Assembly: GCA_965198865.1 (NCBI GenBank)
Contig: CBDAQA010000019.1
Coordinates: forward strand, 1-64,000
Length of the DNA: 64,000 nt
Direction of reading: 5' to 3'
Source: CBDAQA01 sp965198865
GTDB taxonomy: Bacteria; Planctomycetota; Phycisphaerae; Tepidisphaerales; Tepidisphaeraceae
The translations under genes were made by a program, and so were the position numbers. Positions 39,912 to 49,332 of the stretch are shown here, piece by piece; the first letter of the stretch is position 1, and each line of letters begins with the position of its first letter. The notes under the pieces were generated by a model. It saw nothing but the letters and a program-made list of their open reading frames with translations. It searched no databases and had not been told where the DNA came from.

Positions 39912-40520
39912 TCACCGCCGCTTCATGCCGAACAGGAAGCCGGCGGTGGCGGAGCCGGCGGAGGGGAGGTGGGCGAAGATGAAATCCTTGAACTGCGAGA
40001 GCTGGCCGCTCATCCAGGTGGTGGCCTGGCCGGCCTGGGCCTGGACGGAGGAGAGGTCGAGGTTGATGTTGAAGTAGTGGGCCGCGGCGATGGCGGCGAC
40101 GACCAGGGCGGCCAGGAGGGTGGCGACCTTGAGGAACGCCCGCGAGATGACGCCGACGACCAGGCCGATGAAGAAGCTGAAGCCGATCGCCGCCACCTTG
40201 GGGGAGAGCCAGTCGGTGGCGGTCGATTGGGCCGGGACGGTGGTGGTCGTGGTGGTCTGCGGGTCGGGCGTGGTGGGCTGACCGCCGCCGACGAAGCCGC
40301 TGGAGCCGGGCGGGGCGACGGCGGTGGGGGCCGGGGCGGCGTGGGTGACGACGACCTGGGGCTGGGCGTGATGCAGGTTCCTCGAGGCCAGCTGGGCCCC
40401 GACGCCCAGCACGCCGACGACCAGCGAGGCGACCAGGGCGAGCACCTTCCACTTGGGCATGGTGCGGAAGGCGTGCGCCAGGCCGTGTTCGCGGCGGAGC
40501 TCTGCGGTGTCGTTGGTCAT
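39912..40520 (-). CDS. Membrane protein with a FUN14-like C-terminal domain
   Basis: The 202-residue protein has one helix near 27-43 (LALVASLVVGVLGVGAQLAS) and a proline/threonine linker (TTPDPQTTTTTTVPAQST) at about 80-100. Then come two hydrophobic segments with GFSFFIGLVVGVISRAFLKV and AALVVAAIAAAHYFNINLDL. The glycine-rich helix pair followed by a KxxT-type segment resembles the FUN14 family, known in bacteria without defined function. It starts about 40 bases from metG, in the opposite direction, and ends 71 bases from the CRISPR array. Confidence 0.6.
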   Translation of the reverse strand: MTNDTAELRREHGLAHAFRTMPKWKVLALVASLVVGVLGVGAQLASRNLHHAQPQVVVTHAAPAPTAVAPPGSSGFVGGGQPTTPDPQTTTTTTVPAQSTATDWLSPKVAAIGFSFFIGLVVGVISRAFLKVATLLAALVVAAIAAAHYFNINLDLSSVQAQAGQATTWMSGQLSQFKDFIFAHLPSAGSATAGFLFGMKRR

Positions 40521-40561
40521 GATTACGAGAGTGTACCGCTCGCGGCTATGATCCCGCCACC

Positions 40562-42106
40562 ATGGACCGGACCGCGTTCCTCATCACGACCCCGATCTAC
40601 TACCCCAACGGCGAGCCGCACCTGGGCCACGTCTACACGACGCTGTGCGCCGACACGATCGCCCGCTACCACCGGCTCAAGGGGGACGACACGTTCCTCC
40701 TGACCGGCACCGACGAGCACGGCGTGAAGATGGTCAAGACCGCCGCCGACCGGGGCGTCACGCCGCGGCAGTTGGCCGACGAGAACGCGGCGATCTTCGA
40801 GTCGCTGTGGCGCGAGCTGCACGTCACCAACGACGACTTCATCCGCACGCCGGAGGAGCGGCACCACCGCGCCGTGCAGACCGTCGTCAACCACCTGCTG
40901 GCCAACGACGACATCTACCTGGGCGGCTACACCGGCTGGTACGACGAGGGGCAGGAGGAGTTCGTCACCGAGACGACCGCCAAGGAGCAGGATTACAAGT
41001 CGGCCATCAGCGGTCGGCCCCTGGTGCGGCACGAGGAGAAGAGCTACTTCTTCCGCCTGTCCAGGTACGTCCCGCGCGTGCTGCAGCACGTCGCCGACCA
41101 CCCCGAGTTCATCCTGCCCGACAGTCGGCGGAACGAGGTCGTCAGCAAGCTGAGGGCGGGCGTCGACGACCTGAGCATCAGCCGGGCCTCGCTCGAGTGG
41201 GGCATCCCGATGCCCAACGATCCCAAGCACGTCGTGTACGTCTGGATCGACGCGCTCACGAACTACATCACTGCCCTCGGCTACGGGTCGAGCGACGACG
41301 CGCGACTGAAGCGGTTCTGGCCCGCCGACGTCCACCTGATCGGCAAGGAGATCATGTGGTTCCACACGGTCTACTGGCCGGCCATGCTGATGGGGCTCGG
41401 CCTGCCGCTGCCCAAGACCGTGTTCGCCCACGGCTGGTGGACGGCCGACGGCAAGAAGATGAGCAAGCTGCTCGGCAACTTCGTCGGGCTCGACCAGCTG
41501 CGCGCCAAGATCGCCGCGTACGGCGAGGACGCGCTGCGGTACTACCTGCTGCGCGCCGCGCCGTTCGGGTCGGACCTGGACTGGAGCGAGAAGGAGTTCA
41601 GCACGGCCTACGACGACCTGTCGAAGAAGCTCGGCAACTGCCTGAACCGCACGACCAACATGACGACCCGCTACCGCGACAACGCGGTGCCGGCCGCGGG
41701 CGAGCTGCAGGAGATCGACCGGGCGGTGCTGGCGCAGGCCGAGGCGTTGCCGGGGAAGCTGGACGACGCGTACGGACGGCTGGCGCTGCAGGAGTGCGTG
41801 CTGCTCCCGGTCGAGTTGGTGCGAGCCGTCGATGGGTTCATCGAGGCGACCGCGCCGTTCAAGCTGGCGAAGGACCCGGCCCAGGCGGGTCGGCTGGACA
41901 CCGTGCTGAACGTGATCGCGCGCGGCATGCACGCCGCGCTGGTGGGGCTGTTGCCGGTGCTGCCGGAGAAGGCGGCCGCGGGGCTGAAACAGTTGGGCGT
42001 GGATGTGGCGGGGAAGACATTGGCGGAGTTGTACGGTGCCGCCCCTGTTGCGAGGCACAAGCTGGGCGAGGGGTCGGCCCTCTTCCCGCGGGTCGAGGTG
42101 AAGTGA
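40562..42106 (+). CDS. metG: Methionyl-tRNA synthetase
   Basis: The 514-residue class I synthetase carries the HIGH-type motif PNGEPHLGHVYTTLCADTIA near residue 20 and TDEHGVKMVKTAAD. The KMSKS loop DGKKMSKLLGNF is at about 297-308, with leucine in place of the second serine. The insert YDEGQEEFVTETTAKE lacks the four zinc cysteines of the E. coli type, matching the shorter form. The C-terminal tRNA-binding (Trbp111-like) domain is absent. It charges both initiator and elongator tRNA-Met; an initiator tRNA gene lies 2.6 kb downstream. Confidence 0.95.
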   Translation: MDRTAFLITTPIYYPNGEPHLGHVYTTLCADTIARYHRLKGDDTFLLTGTDEHGVKMVKTAADRGVTPRQLADENAAIFESLWRELHVTNDDFIRTPEERHHRAVQTVVNHLLANDDIYLGGYTGWYDEGQEEFVTETTAKEQDYKSAISGRPLVRHEEKSYFFRLSRYVPRVLQHVADHPEFILPDSRRNEVVSKLRAGVDDLSISRASLEWGIPMPNDPKHVVYVWIDALTNYITALGYGSSDDARLKRFWPADVHLIGKEIMWFHTVYWPAMLMGLGLPLPKTVFAHGWWTADGKKMSKLLGNFVGLDQLRAKIAAYGEDALRYYLLRAAPFGSDLDWSEKEFSTAYDDLSKKLGNCLNRTTNMTTRYRDNAVPAAGELQEIDRAVLAQAEALPGKLDDAYGRLALQECVLLPVELVRAVDGFIEATAPFKLAKDPAQAGRLDTVLNVIARGMHAALVGLLPVLPEKAAAGLKQLGVDVAGKTLAELYGAAPVARHKLGEGSALFPRVEVK

Positions 42107-42109
42107 CGG

Positions 42110-42823
42110 TCAGCCGCCGGTGCGGCGGGCGGCGAGCAGGCGGACGAAGTCGGCATGCCCAGGGCTGGCGAGGCCCAGCCCGAGCGTCGCCATCAGCTTG
42201 CCGTGATCGCGCGCGGCCAAGGCAGCGGTATCGATCCAGAGCCCCGGGAACTGCACGGAACGCACGATCCCGTCCGCTGGCACCGTCAGCTCGCGGTCGC
42301 CGGCGAGGTCGAACCAACGCAGCCGAAGGTCGTCAACCAGGTACACGAGGTACTCGGGCACGCCTGCCGTGCGGTAGTCGGTCCGCTTGGCATGCAGGTC
42401 GATGGACCGGCTGGAGTGGGCGATCTCCACGAGCAGTTCCGGCGGCCCGGCGACGTAGTCGTCACCAGTGGTCCGGGACCGCCCGCCATGAGACGGGAGC
42501 ACCCGCAGGAACAGGTCGGGCTGAGGTTCGGAATCCCGGCCGAGGATCACCGTCGTGTTGTCGCCATGCTCCGTTCCTGGCGTCGCGCTCTCGTAGGCGA
42601 ATAGGACGCTGCCGAGCGGAACATGATTGGTCCCGTGCCGCAGTCTCAGTGGTGACGCCACGTAGACGATCCCTCCGATCAGCTCCGCCTTGAAATGCCG
42701 CGGCATCCGCTCGTACGCCTCGTGGAACTCCGCCTGCGTCATCCGATCGCCGTTGTGAAGCTCCGCCGGTGACTCGGCGCGCGCGGCCGGCGTTGAGAGC
42801 GACAAGGTTGCGGTTGCGGTCAT
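42110..42823 (-). CDS. Uma2-family (DUF820) restriction-endonuclease-like protein
   Basis: This protein has 237 residues. Central segments are MPRHFKAELIGGIVYVASPL, SEPQPDLFLRVLP and PPELLVEIAHSSRSIDLHAK followed by RTDYRTAGVPEYLVYLV. They hold the acidic residues of a PD-(D/E)XK-type core (QPD; ELLVEI; then a lysine in AKRTDY). Uma2 proteins are common in large numbers in planctomycetes and cyanobacteria; their role is not established, though links to mobile DNA are proposed. It ends four bases from metG, convergent. Confidence 0.85.
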   Translation of the reverse strand: MTATATLSLSTPAARAESPAELHNGDRMTQAEFHEAYERMPRHFKAELIGGIVYVASPLRLRHGTNHVPLGSVLFAYESATPGTEHGDNTTVILGRDSEPQPDLFLRVLPSHGGRSRTTGDDYVAGPPELLVEIAHSSRSIDLHAKRTDYRTAGVPEYLVYLVDDLRLRWFDLAGDRELTVPADGIVRSVQFPGLWIDTAALAARDHGKLMATLGLGLASPGHADFVRLLAARRTGG

Positions 42824-42862
42824 CGAATCACCTCACGCCCGATCATACCACGGCGGTTGCGC

Positions 42863-44053
42863 TCACGGGTGCCTCACCGTCGGCCGCAGGCCCAGGTAGC
42901 CGCCGTCGGCGTCGTACAGGTAGTCGTAGATGGCGAACGCACGCAGGCCGGTGTTGACGCTGGACACGGGCGACGTGGTCGGCGTCCGCGACAGCTTCAG
43001 CGGCACCACGGGGTCACCCGGCCACCTGTCCTTCGCCTCGACCGACTTGAAGCTGTAGTGCAGCTGCCCGCCGAGGAGGTGGACCTCCACCGACGTGCCG
43101 CGCGGCAGGTCGACGTTGGCGGGCAGGCCGGGCTGCCACAGGATGAAGTTGGTCAGGCCGGTGTCGAGCAGCATGGGCGTCTCGGGCTCCCGCTGTCCGT
43201 TGACGACGACCCACCCGCGGCTGGTCTCCCAGTCCTTCAGCCCCGGCGCGAGCCGGGCCGAGTCGGCCGACACGGTCCGCTCGGTCAGCTTCTGGTACGA
43301 CCAGCCCGTGCCCACGTCCTTGCCGGCGATGCCCAGCGTGTACCCGTCGCGGTTGATGATGTAGCCGCGGCGCATGGTGCCGTCGCGCATCTGCGTCAGG
43401 TTCAGGAACGGGTTCTTCTCCGGGTGCGGGTCCTTCCCCCGTCCGAACCCGACGCCGAACATGTACGGGTGCGGCGCCCGCGGGCTGACGTAGGGGGCGG
43501 TCGAGCTTGTAGGCACCCTCCCCCCGCCGTTGACCGCGCCCGGGTGGATCACCGTGCGCGTGGCGGCCAGCACCGGCACGTGGGTCACGACCGGCTTGCC
43601 GTCGGGTCCGGTCGCGTCCAGGAACGTGATGTCACAGGGGGCCCACACGCCGTCCAGCTCGACGCCGCTGCTGCTGTAGGTGATCGATCCCGGCTCGCCC
43701 TTGGGATCGTAGTTGGGGACGTCCGACGCCCCCAGGATCACGCCGACCGACCCCGTGTCGACCTGCACGACGAGCGGCGGCCCGCCGTTGACCGAGATGC
43801 GGACGTTCATGCCGGTCAGGTGGTCGAAGTCGACCGCCGGCCGGGTCACCGCCGCGCGCGGCCGGGTGCCGGCGCGCATCGGCAGCCGCCCGAACGGCAC
43901 CTGCACGCTCTGAGTGAACGCGGAGTAGTCCGGCGCGGGCTCGGCGTTCCCCGCCGCCAGGAGCGGCGCGTGCGGCAGCACCGCGCCGGCGACGATCGCG
44001 GCGCAGGACAACAGGATCGGCAACCGTCGGCGGCGTTGATGCAAACGCTTCAT
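42863..44053 (-). CDS. Secreted aspartyl-protease-like protein
   Basis: ATG at 44053 was chosen because AGGAG lies eight bases upstream, whereas the ATG two codons earlier would be only two bases from it. The protein has 396 residues. The signal segment is LPILLSCAAIVAGAVLPHAP. Two DTG motifs, VVQVDTGSVGVILGASDVP and PMLLDTGLTNFILWQP, suggest the two lobes of a pepsin/retropepsin-like fold. Whether it is catalytically active is uncertain. It stands alone on the minus strand. Confidence 0.7.
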   Translation of the reverse strand: MKRLHQRRRRLPILLSCAAIVAGAVLPHAPLLAAGNAEPAPDYSAFTQSVQVPFGRLPMRAGTRPRAAVTRPAVDFDHLTGMNVRISVNGGPPLVVQVDTGSVGVILGASDVPNYDPKGEPGSITYSSSGVELDGVWAPCDITFLDATGPDGKPVVTHVPVLAATRTVIHPGAVNGGGRVPTSSTAPYVSPRAPHPYMFGVGFGRGKDPHPEKNPFLNLTQMRDGTMRRGYIINRDGYTLGIAGKDVGTGWSYQKLTERTVSADSARLAPGLKDWETSRGWVVVNGQREPETPMLLDTGLTNFILWQPGLPANVDLPRGTSVEVHLLGGQLHYSFKSVEAKDRWPGDPVVPLKLSRTPTTSPVSSVNTGLRAFAIYDYLYDADGGYLGLRPTVRHP

Positions 44054-44675
44054 TGACATGGGCTCCTGCGCGACCGCTCGGGTCGCGTCCAGATCGGGCA
44101 ACGGAAACGCTACAGGCCGCGCTGGTTCGCAACGCGAACGCGCCGCGGTCAACGCACTACCGCCGACCGGCCGACGCTGTTCGCGCGGCGGCCGATACCG
44201 GACGATATCCGACCGATTTCAACAAGCCGACAGGCGACGACGTGGCGGCGTGTGCGACGGTCGAGCCCGTGTTGCCTTCGTTCACATCCGCGTCGTTTTC
44301 ACTCGCCCGGAGATGCATGTCCTGGATGTGGAGCTGTGGCGTTGCGACCGTCGCGCCGCCGCGACCGCGGCCACGGGCCGGTCGAGCGACCGGGTACCGC
44401 TCAAGGCGGCGGGGGTTGGTCGCGGAGCCGATGGCGTTCAAGGTGCTGCGACGGGCGGCAGAGGCGGAGTCGAAGCGAGAGAGCGTGCAGCAGGCGTGGG
44501 ACGCCATATCGAAGTCAAACGACGAGACGGGAGTGTTGGCTGCCCGGATTCAATCGCGGGCACTGAGGCAAAGGAGATGGGGGGCCGTCGTAACCTCGGC
44601 CCAAATGAACCGGCGGGTCGCCGACTTTGCAGGTCCGTCATTGGTGACGGTGGACGGCGGCCTGTTGCCGGTCCC
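44054..44675. other. Intergenic stretch without a recognisable gene
   Basis: Between the protease-like gene and the tRNA terminator, several overlapping frames are open on both strands. All have arginine/alanine-rich composition without family motifs, as expected of high-GC noncoding DNA. I see no RNA gene or repeat here. Confidence 0.4.
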
Positions 44676-44712
44676 AAAAACGGACACGGCTCCGGAAAAA
44701 TCCGGAGCCGTG
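44676..44712 (-). terminator. Rho-independent terminator of the initiator tRNA gene
   Basis: CACGGCTCCGGA (44685-44696) pairs perfectly with TCCGGAGCCGTG (44701-44712) around a four-base loop. On the minus strand the hairpin is followed by TCCGTTTTT. It begins 11 bases beyond the tRNA 3' end. Confidence 0.9.
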
Positions 44713-44722
44713 CACGGTTTCA

Positions 44723-44796
<74 letters not shown>

Positions 44797-45010
44797 ATCA
44801 GTGAGGAAGCATCCTACCGCGCCCGCGGCCGTTGTCAATCAGAGCCGCATTGCGATTGCGAACCCGCAACGGCCGGCGGGTGTCGCGTCCGGTAACTGAC
44901 CTCCGCGGTGGCCGGCTCAAGAAATGGTGCAGGGTCGGCCGGGCGGGTTCCGATAACACCTGCACGGGACAGGGCCGGCACGGAACGCTGGCCGCCGGGA
45001 GAATCGGGCC

Positions 45011-45436
45011 ATGTTGCTGCAGCAGACGACGACGACGTGGGGCAACCAATCGAACGCCGCCAGCTGGGGCTCGAAGGCCAAGCGGATGCGGCTGGCGACC
45101 GACACGGCCGAGCGGCGACGCGGGCTGCGGGTCGCCCAGGCCCGGCCCGTGAAGGTGCTCGACGCGATCGGCGGGCGGACGCTGGTCGGCGAGACGATCG
45201 ACGTCAGCGCCACCGGGCTCCGGGTGCAGCTGCCGGCAAACGCCGCCCTGCGCGTGGGCGAGGTGCTGGGCATCCATGTCGGGCTGAGTCGGATCGGCGA
45301 GAAGCTCGCCAACCGGCGGCAGATGATCCCGGTGCGGGTCGTCTGGGTGGGCAAGCCGGACGCCCGGCGTGAGGGAAGCCTGGTGGCGGGGGTCGAGTTC
45401 GCGACGGGGATCGGCGCACAGCTTGACGCGGCGTGA
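45011..45436 (+). CDS. PilZ-domain protein
   Basis: The 141-residue protein carries a PilZ domain: the arginine motif ERRRGLRVAQARPVKVLDAI near residue 36 and the second motif TIDVSATGLRVQLP near 65. These bind cyclic di-GMP in the family. The N-terminal 35 residues are polar. It may control motility or polysaccharide export post-translationally. It lies 248 bases upstream of rpmF on the same strand, where many bacteria have the DUF177 gene instead. Confidence 0.8.
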   Translation: MLLQQTTTTWGNQSNAASWGSKAKRMRLATDTAERRRGLRVAQARPVKVLDAIGGRTLVGETIDVSATGLRVQLPANAALRVGEVLGIHVGLSRIGEKLANRRQMIPVRVVWVGKPDARREGSLVAGVEFATGIGAQLDAA

Positions 45437-45684
45437 GTCGGTCCGACGCTCAAAATAGACGAGGCAGACCCACGGCAGCGCCGCGGGCTTTGCGCTGCGC
45501 GGAACAGTGCTAAGGTCTTTAGCGGCCTTGACTCGATGGGGGGTTCTCCATAACGTACGCCCCCTTGCACGGCGGCGGGCGATGTCCCGCCGCTTTGCTT
45601 TCCGCCACAGATGGGATAAAACCTGCGGTTCGCCTGCCGTCGTCACCCGATGGTGAGACCGTCGGGCCGCAGAGGAGTTGGTCC

Positions 45685-45870
45685 ATGCTTCCGGTTCAAA
45701 AGCACAGCAAGTCTCGCAAGCGCAAGCGTCGGTCCCACCACGCGTTGACGCCGATCCACTACGTCCGTTGCCCCCAGTGTGGCAACGCCAAGCTGCCGCA
45801 CTGCGCGTGCGACAGCTGCGGGTACGTCAACCCGAAGCTGGCCCTGCAGGTCGAGGCCGAGCCGGCCTGA
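45685..45870 (+). CDS. rpmF: Ribosomal protein bL32
   Basis: The 61-residue protein MLPVQKHSKSRKRKRRSHHA has the basic L32 start and a zinc ribbon, VRCPQCGNAKLPHCACDSCG, with C-x2-C pairs. GAGGAG precedes the ATG. rpmF followed by plsX and fab genes is a widely conserved order that links ribosome and membrane-lipid synthesis. Confidence 0.95.
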   Translation: MLPVQKHSKSRKRKRRSHHALTPIHYVRCPQCGNAKLPHCACDSCGYVNPKLALQVEAEPA

Positions 45871-45928
45871 GCGACCGCCGACGGTGGCGGGTTGCGTGGG
45901 GGGTGTCGGCGGCGAGGGAGGTTTCGGC

Positions 45929-46957
45929 GTGCGTGCAGCGGTCGACGTGATGGGCGGGGACAAGGCCCCCGGCGAGATCCTCAAGGGTTGCTGGGAAGCC
46001 GCGTCTCTGTTGGACGGCGACGACTTGGTGCTGCTCGTCGGTGACGAGGCGATCCTCCGCCCCGCGCTGGCCGACAGCGGTCTCTCGGCCGACCGGCTCA
46101 AGCGGTACACCATCGTCCATGCCAGCCAGTCGGTCGGGATGGACGAGTCGCCGGTCGAGGCGATCAAGGGCAAGCCGGACAGCTCGCTGTCGGTCGTCGC
46201 CAAGCTGGTGTCGAAGGGGGAGGCCGACGTGGCCATCTCCGCCGGCAACACCGGCGCGTTCGCCGCCGCCGCGCAGCTGCGCATGCGGCTGCTCCCCGGC
46301 GTGGCCCGCCCCGGCATCGCCGTTGGCCTTCCCACCGCCGCCGGCACGCTCGTCCTGTGCGATGCCGGCGCCAACATCGGTGCCAAGCCGCACCACCTCC
46401 TGCAATACGCGCTGATGGCCGCCGTTTACGCCACGGCGGCGTACGGCATCGAGAACCCGCGCGTCGGGCTGCTCAGCGTCGGCGAGGAGGATGCCAAGGG
46501 CAGCCCGCTGGTCAAGCAGGTCCACAAGATGCTGCGGGACGAGCCGCAGGTGAACTTCATCGGCAACATCGAGGGCCGGGATCTGACCCGGGGCGTGGCG
46601 GACGTCGTCGTCTGCGACGGGTTCGTCGGCAACGTCGTCCTGAAGATGCTCGAGGGCGTGACGTCCAGCCTGTTCAAGCAAATCGCCGGGGCGGTGCAGA
46701 AGTCGGCCCCGGAGATCGCCGGGCCGTTCCGCAGGGCGCTCCAGCCGGTCATCGACTCGTACGACTGGCAGGAGGCGGGCGGCGCCCCGCTGCTGGGCGT
46801 GGGCGGGATCGCGCTGATCTGCCACGGGGCCAGCGAGGCCCGGGCGATCAAGAGCACGATCCGGGTGGGCAAGCGGATGGTCGCGACCGGCGTGAGCGCG
46901 AAGATCGTCGCCCGGCTGGAGCAGAGCATCGAGGTTGACGAGAGTCCTGAGTCGTGA
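45929..46957 (+). CDS. plsX: Phosphate acyltransferase PlsX
   Basis: From GTG at 45929, preceded by GGGAGG at eight bases, the protein has 342 residues: MRAAVDVMGGDKAPGEILKG, then SLSVVAKLVSKGEADVAISA, GNTGAFAAAAQLRM and VCDGFVGNVVLKMLEG. It converts acyl-ACP to acyl-phosphate, the donor for phospholipid synthesis by PlsY. Its last residues (EVDESPES) and stop codon lie inside a GAGTTCTGAGTT-type repeat, so the C-terminus may have been altered by the repeat's arrival. Confidence 0.95.
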   Translation: MRAAVDVMGGDKAPGEILKGCWEAASLLDGDDLVLLVGDEAILRPALADSGLSADRLKRYTIVHASQSVGMDESPVEAIKGKPDSSLSVVAKLVSKGEADVAISAGNTGAFAAAAQLRMRLLPGVARPGIAVGLPTAAGTLVLCDAGANIGAKPHHLLQYALMAAVYATAAYGIENPRVGLLSVGEEDAKGSPLVKQVHKMLRDEPQVNFIGNIEGRDLTRGVADVVVCDGFVGNVVLKMLEGVTSSLFKQIAGAVQKSAPEIAGPFRRALQPVIDSYDWQEAGGAPLLGVGGIALICHGASEARAIKSTIRVGKRMVATGVSAKIVARLEQSIEVDESPES

Positions 46958-47043
46958 GTTTTGAGTTCCGAGGCCGTAGCATGAACACGGTTGTGCGCAT
47001 TTGATCCTGAGCTCAGAACTCTCAACTCATCACTCGGAACTCC
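46942..47043. repeat. GAGTTCTGAGTT-type inverted repeat between plsX and fabH
   Basis: Left arm GAGTCCTGAGTCGTGAGTTT (from 46942) and right arm ending CTCATCACTCGGAACTCC (to 47043) are partly complementary and internally repetitive. They are similar to the element between cas1 and cas2 at 38203. It overlaps the last codons of plsX. Confidence 0.6.
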
Positions 47044-47050
47044 CATCGCC

Positions 47051-48037
47051 ATGCCCGACTACGGAGCCATCATCGCCGGGACCGGTCACCACGTGCCCGA
47101 GCGGCGGCTGACCAACGCCGACCTGGCGACGATGGTCGACACCAACGACGAGTGGATCGTCCAGCGGACGGGCATCAAGGAGCGCCGCATCGCCGCCCCC
47201 GGCGAGTCGACCGCCTCGCTGGCGGTCGCCGCCGGTCGCAGGGCGATCGACGATGCCGGCCTGACCATCGCCGACGTTGAGCTGGTGATCGTCGCCACGA
47301 TCACGCCGGAGATGGGGTTCCCGTCCACCGCCTGCTTCGTCGCCGCCGGGCTGGGCATGCAGGGGACGCCGGCGTTCGACCTGGCGGCGGCGTGCAGCGG
47401 GTTCATCTACGCGCTGGAGACGGCCGTCTCGTTCGTGAAGTCGGGCCGGCACCGCAACATCCTGGTGATCGGGGCCGAGACGCTCAGCCGGATCACCGAC
47501 TACACCGACCGCGGCAGCTGCATCCTGTTCGGCGACGGGGCCGGGGCGGCCGTCGTGCAGCGGTCCCCCGACCCCAAGAGGGGCGTGCTCTACACCAGCA
47601 CCCACGCCGACGGCAACGGCTGGGAGCTGCTGCACCTGAGGCCCGGCAGCCGGTCGCCGATCGACGAGGCGATGCTGGCCGAGCGGGGGCAGTTCATCAA
47701 GCTCAAGGGCCGCGAGGTGTACAAGTTCGCGGTGACGCGGTTCGAGGAGCTGATCCACGACGCGATGCGCAAGTGCGAGCTGTCGCAGGACGAGGTGTCG
47801 CTGATCATCCCGCACCAGAGCAACCTGCGGATCATCGAGAGCGCCACGTCGAAGCTGAGGTTCCCCGACGACCGGGTGTACGTGAACATCGACCGCTTCG
47901 GCAACACGTCGGCGGCCAGCATCCCCATCGCGCTGGACGAGGCCCGCAGGGCCGGCCGGGTCCCGCCGGGGTCGACCGTGCTGTTCGTCGCGTTCGGGGC
48001 GGGGCTGACGTGGTCGAACGCGGTCGTCAAATTCTGA
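47051..48037 (+). CDS. fabH: Beta-ketoacyl-ACP synthase III
   Basis: The 328-residue protein MPDYGAIIAGTGHHVPERRL has its catalytic triad at Cys115 (DLAAACSGFIYALE), His255 (IIPHQSNLRIIESA) and Asn285 (RFGNTSAASIPIAL). It starts fatty-acid synthesis by joining acetyl-CoA to malonyl-ACP. ATG at 47051 directly precedes the conserved start; the longer frame reads into the upstream repeat. Confidence 0.96.
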   Translation: MPDYGAIIAGTGHHVPERRLTNADLATMVDTNDEWIVQRTGIKERRIAAPGESTASLAVAAGRRAIDDAGLTIADVELVIVATITPEMGFPSTACFVAAGLGMQGTPAFDLAAACSGFIYALETAVSFVKSGRHRNILVIGAETLSRITDYTDRGSCILFGDGAGAAVVQRSPDPKRGVLYTSTHADGNGWELLHLRPGSRSPIDEAMLAERGQFIKLKGREVYKFAVTRFEELIHDAMRKCELSQDEVSLIIPHQSNLRIIESATSKLRFPDDRVYVNIDRFGNTSAASIPIALDEARRAGRVPPGSTVLFVAFGAGLTWSNAVVKF

Positions 48038-48047
48038 ACGTGCATTT

Positions 48048-48130
48048 GGCCACAGATGGGGCACAGACGAACGCAGAACGAGACTGAATTTGTGCTCCCA
48101 TCTGTGTTCATCTGTGTCCCCTCAGTGGCT
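48048..48130. repeat. CACAGATG-type inverted repeat between fabH and fabD
   Basis: GGCCACAGATGGGGCACAGA (from 48048) faces its approximate complement TCTGTGTTCATCTGTGTCCC (from 48101) and on to CAGTGGCT at 48130. About 24 of 30 bases can pair. It fills nearly the entire gap, leaving no room for a separate promoter other than inside it. Confidence 0.65.
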
Positions 48131-48142
48131 AACCTGAACCCG

Positions 48143-49108
48143 ATGGCAACCAAGACATTCATCCTCTGCCCCGGCCAAGGGGCCCAGGTCGTCGGCATGG
48201 GCAAGGACTTCTACGCCGACTCGCCGATGGCGAAGTCGGTGCTGGACGTCGCCGCCGACGTGTTGGGGTTCGACCTGAAGGGCATCGCCTTCGACGGGCC
48301 CGAGGAGACGCTGAACCAGACGGACGTCAGCCAGCCGGCGATCTTCGCCGTGTCGGTCGCGGCGTTCCGGGCCGGCGAGGAAGCGGGGCTGATCGATCCC
48401 GCACAGGTGTCGGCGTACGCGGGGCTGAGCCTGGGCGAGTACACCGCCCTGCACCTGGCCGGCGTGTTCACGTTCGAGGACGGCCTGCGGCTGGTGAAGG
48501 CGCGCGGCGCCTACATGCAGGCGGCCGCCGTGGCGTCGCCTTCGGGCATGGTCGCGCTGCTGGGGGCCGACCCGGCGGCCGTCGACAAGCTGTGTGCCGA
48601 CGCCGCCGAGGGCGAGCCGCTCGTCCCGGCCAACTACAACGCCCCGGGCCAGATCGTCATCAGTGGGACCAAGGCTGCCTGCGAGCGGGCCCTGAAGTTG
48701 GCTGAGACGGCCGGCTTCAAGGCGACGGTGCTCAAGGTGGCCGGCGCGTTCCACAGCCCGCTGATGCAGCCCGCCGCCGACCAGATGGTCGCCGAGCTGG
48801 ACCGGGCCACGTTCGCCGACCCGACGACGACCGTCTACTCCAACGTGACGGCCGCCCCGCACGCCGGTGCCGATTCGATCAAGCGACGGCTGGTCGAGCA
48901 GATCGTCTCGCCGGTGAAGTGGGAGCAGACGATGCAGTCGCTGATCGCCAGCGGCGGCGAGGCCCCGCGCTTCGTCGAGCTCGCGCCCAACCGTCACCTG
49001 GCCGGCCTGGCCAAGCGGATCAACCGGAGGCTGCCGGTGGAGAGCCTGATGTCGGTCGAGTCGCTGCAAGCGCTGGCGAAGGCGCGCGGCACTGAGCTGC
49101 GCGTCTGA
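48143..49108 (+). CDS. fabD: Malonyl-CoA:ACP transacylase
   Basis: The 321-residue protein starts MATKTFILCPGQGAQVVGMG. The nucleophile is Ser96 in AYAGLSLGEYTALHLAGVFT, where leucine replaces the histidine of the usual GHSLG. The active-site His204 lies in KVAGAFHSPLMQPA. It loads malonate onto ACP for fatty-acid synthesis. It completes rpmF-plsX-fabH-fabD; fabG and acpP, which often follow, are not here. Confidence 0.95.
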   Translation: MATKTFILCPGQGAQVVGMGKDFYADSPMAKSVLDVAADVLGFDLKGIAFDGPEETLNQTDVSQPAIFAVSVAAFRAGEEAGLIDPAQVSAYAGLSLGEYTALHLAGVFTFEDGLRLVKARGAYMQAAAVASPSGMVALLGADPAAVDKLCADAAEGEPLVPANYNAPGQIVISGTKAACERALKLAETAGFKATVLKVAGAFHSPLMQPAADQMVAELDRATFADPTTTVYSNVTAAPHAGADSIKRRLVEQIVSPVKWEQTMQSLIASGGEAPRFVELAPNRHLAGLAKRINRRLPVESLMSVESLQALAKARGTELRV

Positions 49109-49332
49109 AGTCGGCCCACCTGCGAGCCCTGTTCGCCCCACGGGCGTCGGCCAAGTCCCACGGTTGGTTGGCCCGCCTCGGGAGCGGTGGCGGGGGCGAC
49201 TTCTGCTTTAGTCGGTCCGTACCCTGCTGACATCGGCCGTGTCCGTCGCTAGGCTTTTTGGGCCGTTCCTCTCCGGCGGCACGCAACTTGCCAACACGCG
49301 GCGTTTCTGAGGGACACTGACGGGAGTCAACC

